A stretch of DNA of 6,096 nucleotides from Cardiobacteriales bacterium (GTDB lineage: Bacteria > Pseudomonadota > Gammaproteobacteria > Cardiobacteriales > Wohlfahrtiimonadaceae). Below the pieces are notes generated by a model. The model was not told the DNA's origin and did not search any database. It saw nothing but the letters and a program-made list of their open reading frames with translations. Within the stretch, counting starts at the first letter, position 1. Each line of letters opens with the position of its first letter. Location: assembly GCA_030150565.1 (NCBI GenBank), contig JASLFR010000018.1, positions 1-6,096 of the forward strand. The letters are read 5' to 3'. Shown piece by piece: positions 1-5,139 of this stretch. A program made the position numbers and the translations under genes.

Positions 1-194
1 GCACAATCGGATAGGTGAGCCACATACTCCCCGCGCGCAATCAATTTCTCATCAGTAATATCAACCTCACTGGTAGCGAGGGTGGGGATACGGCTCTTTG
101 AGATCGCTTTAGAGCCAAAATAGGCAGTAGCAAAACCGAGCGCAGCAATAACCGCTAACGCAGGAAGGAGCCTTTTGCGAACGGGTTTTTTCAT
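1..194 (-). CDS. Membrane-anchored c-type cytochrome subunit, N-terminal fragment (cut by window edge)
   Basis: The ATG at 194 is preceded by AAGGAG with 8 nt spacing, a textbook ribosome binding site that fixes the start. The visible 64 residues begin with a basic stretch (MKKPVRKR), then a hydrophobic helix at about residues 9-26 (LLPALAVIAALGFATAYF), which fits a signal anchor or Sec signal. The segment at residues 49-64, EKLIARGEYVAHLSDC, matches the start of the first haem domain in cytochrome c subunits of membrane-bound alcohol, gluconate or aldehyde dehydrogenases, where RGEYVA..DC continues as AACHT. The last full codon is the first Cys of the expected CXXCH, and the following GC fits Ala. 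Such subunits carry electrons from a periplasmic dehydrogenase to ubiquinone or an oxidase. The partner enzyme is outside the window, and the haem motif itself is inferred, not seen. Confidence 0.62.
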   Translation of the reverse strand, partial: MKKPVRKRLLPALAVIAALGFATAYFGSKAISKSRIPTLATSEVDITDEKLIARGEYVAHLSDC

Positions 195-326
195 GGGGAG
201 TTCTCCTTATTCATCGGACTTAAGTGTAAAGGTGCGATGATTAGAAGTTATCGCTCTCTACAATAAAAAATTTCCTCTCCAAATTAGCATAAACAGGGGG
301 ATTTGAGTTATTTTGCAGGAGAGAGT

Positions 327-340
327 TTGATATTTATCAT
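327..340. promoter_or_regulatory. FNR/Anr-like binding site
   Basis: TTGATATTTATCAT matches the FNR consensus TTGAT-N4-ATCAA at 9 of 10 defined positions. FNR-type regulators are iron-sulphur sensors that bind such sites when oxygen is absent. The centre, 333.5, lies about 70 bases before the predicted start near 404, a spacing compatible with class I activation of the plus-strand promoter. It also lies about 140 bases upstream of the cytochrome start codon, so it could instead control that gene. The call rests on sequence match alone, and chance matches in AT-rich DNA are possible. Confidence 0.4.
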
Positions 341-368
341 CCTTTATTAATGATTGTTATAAATTATT

Positions 369-397
369 TTAATCACATCGGGGATCTATTCTATAAT
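369..397 (+). promoter_or_regulatory. Sigma70-like promoter with perfect -10
   Basis: A perfect TATAAT lies at 392-397. Seventeen bases upstream, 369-374 reads TTAATC, a poor -35 (3 of 6), which would fit a promoter that needs an activator such as the FNR-like protein whose box lies upstream. Transcription would begin near 404. The first signal downstream is an intrinsic terminator at 431-463, so most transcripts would be short unless they read through into yccS. Confidence 0.45.
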
Positions 398-403
398 AGG
401 GAG

Positions 404-463
404 TTACGGCTAAAGAGAGCTGATTAAAAGAGGGGCGCTTTATCTAAAGGAGCCCCTTTTTTT
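404..463 (+). ncRNA. Candidate small RNA of about 60 nt
   Basis: A promoter with a perfect -10 (392-397) and a strong intrinsic terminator (431-463) bracket about 60 bases with no start codon followed by a plausible reading frame. The predicted RNA would have an A/G-rich single-stranded 5' half (GGCTAAAGAGAGCTGATTAA) and a terminator hairpin with a U7 tail. That is the layout of an Hfq-binding trans-acting small RNA. The alternative is the 5' leader of yccS with a premature terminator. I recognise no known RNA family here. Confidence 0.33.
431..463 (+). terminator. Strong intrinsic terminator
   Basis: AGGGGC at 431-436 pairs with GCCCCT at 452-457. An inner helix CTTT/AAAG (438-441 with 446-449) stacks beyond a small internal mismatch and closes on a 4-nt loop. 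A run of seven or more T follows from 457. It lies 133 bases upstream of yccS and belongs to the short transcript predicted from 404, not to any coding gene in the window. Confidence 0.75.
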
Positions 464-595
464 ATTGCCTACGATTATTAACTGAGATTATTGAGATAAT
501 ATTATTAATCCGTGATTAAAGCGGCTTTAAAGAGGAGTCGATTTTGAAAGAGTGGTAGACTAACCCTCTCATTTTGCCACATTTGTGAGGGGTCA

Positions 596-2863
596 ATGTT
601 TGCTCTTTTTCGTCAGCATCATCTCTTCAATAGTCAGCTTATTTATGGAATTAAGATCGCTCTATCGCTGGCAGGTGCCGTCTTAATTCCGCTTCTATTA
701 GGGAGTGAAGCGATCAGCATCCCCGCCATTTTAGGGGTGGTCGCTGCTGGATTAACGGAGCTTGATGATAATCTACGCGGGCGGATTCGCACGGTGCTCT
801 TTATCCTGCTCTCTTTCTTTATCGCCGCCTCTGGAGTTGAATTTCTCTTTGGTAAGCCGATCCCCTTCTTCATTGGAATTGTGGTGGCGAGCTTCCTCTT
901 TGTAATTTTGGGGGCTTTTGGTGAGCGTTACGCAACGATCGCTTTTGGAGTCTTGGTGATCGCAATCTACACCATGCTCGCTTATAAGCCAGATCAGGCG
1001 TGGTACATTCAGCCTCTTCTGCTTGTGGGGGGGGCACTTTGGTATAACTTGATCGCTCTCTTCTTTGCGCTCTTTTGGCCCACTCGTCCTCTTCAAGAGT
1101 CCCTTGCAAATACGTTCGATCATCTAAGCGCCTATCTTGAGGTGAAATCCCACTTTTTTGATCCAGATGAGGGGGATGATTTTGAGGCGCAAAAATTAGC
1201 CTTAGCAAGAGCCGCTTCTACATTGCGAGCGATGATTGATGATACTCGGCGTCTACTGATGCGTAGAGTTAAGAGTGATAGAGGAAAGCGGAGTGCAAGG
1301 GAGGTGCTCTCCTACCTTTTAGCGGCAGAGGAGATCTTTGAGCGAGCCAATTCAAGCCATGCGCAGTATGACGCTCTGCGGGCACATTTTCGCCATAGCG
1401 ATATTCTCTTTCGCTTTCAACGATTGATGATGGAGCAGGCGCTTGCGTGTGGAAAGATTGCTGATGAATTGAGTGGGCGAGGCCATTTTGATGGGGCGCC
1501 CCGCCTCCCTCTCTCTGCAGATCATCTTGAGGCGAGCCTCTCTTATCTTGAGCAGCACCATTACCGATATGCAGAGGATGGATTGAGCCATCCACAACAT
1601 CAAAGAGAGCATCAAGAGGCGCTTGAGCTCACCTACTCGATGAAGGCGCTCCTTAAGAATCTAAGAGCGATTAATCTCTTAATTACAGCTCTAAAAGAGG
1701 TGAAGGAGAGCAGTGTTGAGAGCTCCTATTTGAGCGATTTTATTACCGAGACGCTCCACGAACCCTTAAAAGGGGGCGCATATTTTAAAGCCCTCTGGCA
1801 GCAGCGTTGGAAGCAGTTGAGCAAAAATATGACGCGTCGCTCCGAGCTCTTTCGCCACGCTGTAAGAATGAGTGTGGCGCTTGGAGTTGGTTATCTCTGC
1901 GTCTTAGCCACTTACCGTTTAATACCGCTGATAACAGGGGAAGAAGCGCCCCTAACTACCCCTTACTGGATTCTATTAACAATCGTCTTTGTCTGTCAGC
2001 CTAACTACAGTGCGACAAAAGCTCGACTGATTAAGCGCCTTTGGGGAACACTTTTTGGAGTGATCATTGCTCTTCTACTCCTCTACTTTGGGCTCTCCCG
2101 TGGAGGGCAGATGTTGGTAGTGGTCTTAAGTGGTACGCTCTTCTTCACATTTCGCCGTGCTCGATACGCTTACGCAACTGCCTTTATCACCATTATGGTC
2201 TTGATGAGTTTTAACCTTATCGATGCAGGATTTGTGGCTCCTGAGCGGTTGGTGGATACCATTATTGGCTGTCTCCTCTCTTGGCTGGTTGTCACCTATA
2301 TCTGGCCCGATTGGCGCTTTAGAGATTTAGGGGAGCAGATCGATTCTATCTTGAGCGCTAATCTCAACTATCTGCGGGCGATTGGGTATCAATACCATCA
2401 GGGTCGGGATGAGTCGCTAGCGTATCTTGAGGCTAGAGATGGGGCAAATGGCACCGATGGCGCATTGACAGCTCTTTTTTCTAGCCTCTCTGTTGAGCCT
2501 AAAAAGAATGAAGCGCAGCTGACACTCGTCTTTGATCTTCTCTGCCTCAATAATACGGTGCTCGGTTATATCTCCGCATTGGGAGCGCATCGAACTGCGT
2601 TAGCGTCAAAAGAGCTTCTCAATTTGATGGATGAGAGTATTGAATTTGTCGCCTTTGCTTTTAATGCAGGGGGGGTAAGTGAGGGGGAGATTGAGCCTCT
2701 TCGTCAACGGCTCAAAGAGATGAAGGCTCATTATGATGAGCAGGAGGGGGGAGTCGAGGGGATTGCGTTGCAACAGCTGATTCTACTTCTCAAAATTTTG
2801 CCTGAGTATCTCCATCACGCAACGGTAGAGGTGGCTCATGTTGAAGCGAAAGAGGGGGCGTAA
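596..2863 (+). CDS. yccS: YccS/YhfK-family integral membrane protein (FUSC superfamily)
   Basis: The protein has 755 residues, slightly longer than E. coli YccS (about 720). The ATG follows GAGGGG with a short spacer, and no better in-frame start is seen upstream. Two hydrophobic blocks, each holding about six helices, lie at roughly residues 17-162 and 422-571. A mainly helical, charged cytosolic domain (about 165-415) separates them, and a second cytosolic domain follows (about 572-755). The second block carries the family signature at residues 456-490: PYWILLT, FVCQPNYSATKARL, then RLWGT.FG, followed by ERLVDTIIGC at 550-559. YccS is an inner-membrane protein of unproven function. Relatives in the FUSC superfamily (AaeB, fusaric-acid resistance proteins, plant ALMT channels) export aromatic or organic acids, so an anion exporter or channel is a reasonable guess. 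The gene stands alone, convergent with the lyase gene and sharing its terminator. It appears complete. Confidence 0.87.
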   Translation: MFALFRQHHLFNSQLIYGIKIALSLAGAVLIPLLLGSEAISIPAILGVVAAGLTELDDNLRGRIRTVLFILLSFFIAASGVEFLFGKPIPFFIGIVVASFLFVILGAFGERYATIAFGVLVIAIYTMLAYKPDQAWYIQPLLLVGGALWYNLIALFFALFWPTRPLQESLANTFDHLSAYLEVKSHFFDPDEGDDFEAQKLALARAASTLRAMIDDTRRLLMRRVKSDRGKRSAREVLSYLLAAEEIFERANSSHAQYDALRAHFRHSDILFRFQRLMMEQALACGKIADELSGRGHFDGAPRLPLSADHLEASLSYLEQHHYRYAEDGLSHPQHQREHQEALELTYSMKALLKNLRAINLLITALKEVKESSVESSYLSDFITETLHEPLKGGAYFKALWQQRWKQLSKNMTRRSELFRHAVRMSVALGVGYLCVLATYRLIPLITGEEAPLTTPYWILLTIVFVCQPNYSATKARLIKRLWGTLFGVIIALLLLYFGLSRGGQMLVVVLSGTLFFTFRRARYAYATAFITIMVLMSFNLIDAGFVAPERLVDTIIGCLLSWLVVTYIWPDWRFRDLGEQIDSILSANLNYLRAIGYQYHQGRDESLAYLEARDGANGTDGALTALFSSLSVEPKKNEAQLTLVFDLLCLNNTVLGYISALGAHRTALASKELLNLMDESIEFVAFAFNAGGVSEGEIEPLRQRLKEMKAHYDEQEGGVEGIALQQLILLLKILPEYLHHATVEVAHVEAKEGA

Positions 2864-2896
2864 AAAAACTCGCTCCTAAAAAGAAGCGAGTTCTTG
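2862..2896 (-). terminator. Terminator shared by convergent yccS and lyase genes
   Basis: AACTCGCT at 2867-2874 and AGCGAGTT at 2885-2892 form a perfect 8-bp stem with a 10-nt loop. Read on the minus strand the stem runs into a T7 tract (2868-2862), making it a strong terminator for the lyase gene ending at 2926. On the plus strand it starts four bases after the yccS stop but is followed only by CTTGATTCTATTTT, so it should end yccS less efficiently. The hairpin sits almost exactly between the two stop codons. Confidence 0.8.
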
Positions 2897-2925
2897 ATTC
2901 TATTTTGCTCTATTTAGAGTGTAGA

Positions 2926-4368
2926 TTAGCGAGCATTGACTCCATAATCTGCTTCAAACGCTTCAACAAGGCGCTCTTGCCAATCGCTTAAGGGGCGAAG
3001 TTCACCTGTAAAGAAGCGCATAATTTTTGGCTCATGAGAGAACTCTAATCCGCCAATCAATTCACGATGATCGTAGAGCCAGTGGATGCGATCGATGGCG
3101 AATTTAATCTGTGAAAGAGTCATCATACGGCGTGGAACAGCAAGGCGTACAAGCTCCATTGATGCGGGTTTCTCTGTCCCATCGGGAAGGCGCGCTTCCG
3201 ACATAGTTCCTCGCTCCATAGCGCGGATTCCACTCACTAAGTAGATTGCGGTGGCTAACGCTCCTGAGGCGTACTCTAATTGCGGAACGTGGGGAAGGAA
3301 CGCTTTTGCGTTGAGGTGGCAGCCAAGCCCACCTGCGGGGGTGATGACGGGAATGCCGAGTCTTTGCAACTCATTGGTCATATACTCAATCATCGAAGGG
3401 CCTTGTGAGATCACATCAAGATCGAGCGTCTCCTCTAATCCAACGGTTAATGCCTCCATCTCACGGGTAGACATTCCGCCATAGGTTAAGAAGCCCTCAT
3501 AGAGGGGGATGAGCTCTTTCATCTCATCAATTAGAGGTGCGCTATTAGAGCAGATACCGCCACCACGTGAAGAGCCCAATTTACGAGCGGAGAAGTAGAT
3601 AATATCGCAAGCATCGGCGATCTCCCGCACAATTTCAGCCAGAGACATCTCTTTTGCTCGCTCTTCTCGCTCCTTAATAAAGTAGAGATTATCGGAGAGG
3701 AGGCTTGCATCAAGCACAAGCATCAATTCATGATCAGCACAAATTTGGCTAATCTCTTGGAGATTCTCAAGTGAGAAGGGTTGTCCGCCGATGAGGTTTG
3801 TACCCGCTTCCATTCGAACAAACGCGATTTTATCCCCTTTTTCAGCGATCAATTGCTTCAATTTATTGGGGCACATATTCCCTTTAAAGGGGTGATCACT
3901 CTCAATCTCAAATCCTTCATCGATGAGGAGCTCTTCGATCGATCCACCCCGCTTATGGATATGTGCGTGTGTGGTGGTGAAGTGAAAGTTCATGGGGACA
4001 ATAGAGCCCTCGGTTACAAAGCTCTCTGCAATGATATTTTCACAGGCGCGCCCTTGATGGGTGGGGAGAAAGTAGCGGGTGCCGAAGAACTCTTCTAACT
4101 TATCTCGTAAGCGGTAGAAGGTCTCACTTCCTGCATAGCTATCATCGGCAATCATAGATGCGCCTACTTGACGATCACTCATTGCGTTTGTGCCGCTATC
4201 GGTGAGCATATCGAGAAAGATCTCCCGTGTGGGGAGGAGGAATGTATTATTATGGGCCGCTTTTAGGGCTGCTTGGCGTTCACGAACGGGGAGAAGATAA
4301 CTCTTCTGCACCACTTTAATTTTGTGCATCTCTAAAGGAATCTGCTCGCCGCTGCGTAAAGTAATCAT
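2926..4368 (-). CDS. PLP-dependent beta-eliminating lyase, tyrosine phenol-lyase/tryptophanase family, divergent
   Basis: The family (fold type I PLP enzymes) splits aromatic amino acids into a ring compound, pyruvate and ammonia in the cytosol. The protein has 480 residues against about 456-471 for Tpl and TnaA; the excess is a short N-terminal extension plus about 20 extra C-terminal residues (461-480). Conserved motifs are LLTDSGTNAMSD-like (54-65), SYAGS with Tyr78, PTHQGR with Arg107 (phosphate site), N191 in TNLIGGQP, Asp220 (pyridine nitrogen), the PLP lysine K263 in SARKLGSS, VRLAVPRR with Arg408 (carboxylate site) and EPKIMRFFTG near the end. Thr131 (FTTT) and Arg386 (MERG) resemble Tpl (Thr124, Arg381) rather than TnaA (Asp, Ile), so tyrosine or another phenolic substrate is likelier than tryptophan. 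However, the usual SGKKD, DATR and GGHA motifs are changed (see findings), so the substrate is uncertain. The ATG at 4368 follows AGGAGA with a long spacer (11 nt); Met14 has no such site. Confidence 0.85.
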   Translation of the reverse strand: MITLRSGEQIPLEMHKIKVVQKSYLLPVRERQAALKAAHNNTFLLPTREIFLDMLTDSGTNAMSDRQVGASMIADDSYAGSETFYRLRDKLEEFFGTRYFLPTHQGRACENIIAESFVTEGSIVPMNFHFTTTHAHIHKRGGSIEELLIDEGFEIESDHPFKGNMCPNKLKQLIAEKGDKIAFVRMEAGTNLIGGQPFSLENLQEISQICADHELMLVLDASLLSDNLYFIKEREERAKEMSLAEIVREIADACDIIYFSARKLGSSRGGGICSNSAPLIDEMKELIPLYEGFLTYGGMSTREMEALTVGLEETLDLDVISQGPSMIEYMTNELQRLGIPVITPAGGLGCHLNAKAFLPHVPQLEYASGALATAIYLVSGIRAMERGTMSEARLPDGTEKPASMELVRLAVPRRMMTLSQIKFAIDRIHWLYDHRELIGGLEFSHEPKIMRFFTGELRPLSDWQERLVEAFEADYGVNAR

Positions 4369-4403
4369 GCTTCTAAAAATCTCCTAATAAAATGTGTGAG
4401 GAT

Positions 4404-4440
4404 AAAAAAGCGACTGCTCCAATCGGGTGAGGGGCAGTCG
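4404..4440 (-). terminator. Intrinsic terminator between PACE and lyase genes, possible attenuator
   Basis: On the minus strand CGACTGC (4440-4434) pairs with GCAGTCG (4417-4411); two more G-C pairs extend the stem inside a mismatch. The stem is followed by C and a T6 run (4409-4404). It could end the PACE transcript, whose stop is 91 bases upstream of the hairpin. It also lies downstream of a perfect -10 box at 4487-4482 and only 35 bases before the lyase start codon. It would therefore also cut short any lyase transcript begun at that promoter, as an attenuator does. Confidence 0.78.
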
Positions 4441-4481
4441 ATTCTTCTATTGAAAAAGTGGGTAAAAAAAGACCCATTCGG

Positions 4482-4513
4482 ATTATATTAGAGGCTCACT
4501 CTGCCATTGTCTA
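4482..4513 (-). promoter_or_regulatory. Candidate lyase promoter (perfect -10)
   Basis: TATAAT reads on the minus strand at 4487-4482. TAGACA at 4513-4508 matches TTGACA at 5 of 6 positions, but the spacer is 20 bases, longer than the preferred 17. The hexamer at the ideal distance (ACAATG) is poor. A start near 4478-4475 would give a leader of roughly 107-110 nt containing the terminator at 4440-4404. This is the only good -10 between the PACE stop and the lyase gene. Confidence 0.35.
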
Positions 4514-4530
4514 CCCATCTCTAATGGGGA

Positions 4531-5001
4531 TTAGCGAGACTCTCCCCCTTTTCTATAGCGCCGTTGCCAGAGGAGCTCTCGGGTGATGTCGTAAATCCAA
4601 TTAAAGATGACGGTGTAGGGGAGGAAGAAGAGCAAGATCCCCGCCTCTAAGAGAAACGCATCCCAAAGGGAGATTTTGAGCCACAGAGAGGCAACAGGAA
4701 CAGTAAAGAGGATCAATCCCACTTCAAAGAGAATGGCGTGAATCACACGAACCTTAAGAGTGCGCTCTTTTAACCATGAGCGAGTTAAGCGATCGAAGAT
4801 GAGGTTGTAGATAAAATTCCAGATCACCGCAATGGTCGCCACCATTGTGGTTAAGACCCCCATTTTGACGATGTTATACCCCATAAGGTAAGAGAAAAGT
4901 GGGGTTGAGATAAGAATAGCGATCACTTCAAAGAGGAGGGCGTGAAAAGCACGCTCTTTTGCAGATCGTGCGGTTGCATCATAAAGGGGAGTCTGCGTCA
5001 T
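4531..5001 (-). CDS. PACE-family multidrug efflux protein (AceI-like, two BTP domains)
   Basis: The 156-residue inner-membrane protein has four predicted helices (about 18-38, 45-68, 86-106, 113-136) in two tandem bacterial transmembrane pair domains. All four PACE signature motifs are present: R17-x-x-H-A-x-x-F-E25, W61-N-x-x-Y-N-x-x-F-D70, R85-x-x-H-A-x-x-F-E93 and P128...F-N-W-I-Y-D138. Glu25 matches the membrane glutamate that AceI needs for proton-coupled transport. Known members export chlorhexidine, acriflavine and other cationic biocides, and AceI also moves short polyamines such as cadaverine and putrescine. The ATG has no visible Shine-Dalgarno site, yet an in-frame TAA lies 15 bases upstream and no other start suits the N-terminus. 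It probably has its own transcript: the groEL terminator lies upstream, with a possible TATACT -10 at 5040-5035. A small hairpin (4514-4528) without a T-run follows the stop. Confidence 0.9.
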   Translation of the reverse strand: MTQTPLYDATARSAKERAFHALLFEVIAILISTPLFSYLMGYNIVKMGVLTTMVATIAVIWNFIYNLIFDRLTRSWLKERTLKVRVIHAILFEVGLILFTVPVASLWLKISLWDAFLLEAGILLFFLPYTVIFNWIYDITRELLWQRRYRKGGESR

Positions 5002-5074
5002 AATGGGTAGCTTTTATAGATAAAAGAGCTATTTAGTATATCGAGAATTAGAGCTTTTATTGGATTTTCTTTAG

Positions 5075-5107
5075 ACGAAAAGAAGCCCCGCAAAGTACGG
5101 GGCTCCT
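5075..5107 (-). terminator. groEL terminator
   Basis: AGCCCCG (5084-5090) and CGGGGCT (5098-5104) form a 7-bp GC-rich stem with a 7-nt loop, extended to about 9 bp on the minus strand by a G-T and a G-C pair. On the minus strand TCTTTTC follows. It lies 36 bases beyond the groEL stop. The plus-strand reading also ends in CTCTCTTTTT, so it may work in both directions, although no plus-strand gene is nearby. Confidence 0.8.
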
Positions 5108-5139
5108 CTCTTTTTATCTAAATGGATCTGGAGATGGAA

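Larger units (their letters stand above)
195..595. other. Divergent intergenic region between the cytochrome gene and yccS
   Basis: This 401-base stretch has no convincing coding ORF. It is AT-rich and holds, from left to right, the cytochrome ribosome binding site, an FNR-like box, a sigma70-like promoter and an intrinsic terminator (each listed separately). An AT-rich dyad follows at about 495-510, and the yccS ribosome binding site lies at 587-592. I could not assign a clear -35/-10 pair to the cytochrome gene on the minus strand; TATGCT at 291-286 is the best weak -10. I could not assign one to yccS downstream of the terminator either; TTGAGA at 491-496 with GATTAA at 514-519 is the best weak pair. 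Confidence 0.6.

Noticed and set aside
495..510. Fur-box-like AT-rich dyad (GATAATATTATTAATC)
   Set aside because: The left half fits a Fur half-site, but the right half matches poorly (about 9 of 14 positions over the 7-1-7 model). In AT-rich intergenic DNA this is close to chance.
643..1615. Several antisense ORFs inside yccS (minus strand)
   Set aside because: They lie wholly within a clear membrane-protein gene, have low-complexity basic translations, and lack ribosome binding sites or family motifs. They are shadows of the real reading frame.
3251..4098. Plus-strand ORFs within the lyase gene
   Set aside because: They overlap conserved Tpl/TnaA motifs coded on the other strand and show no recognisable protein features.
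4457..4478. Hairpin TGGGT/ACCCA around a T7 loop as a second terminator
   Set aside because: The stem is only 5 bp, the loop is the T-run itself, and it overlaps the predicted transcription start, so it is unlikely to be a working terminator.
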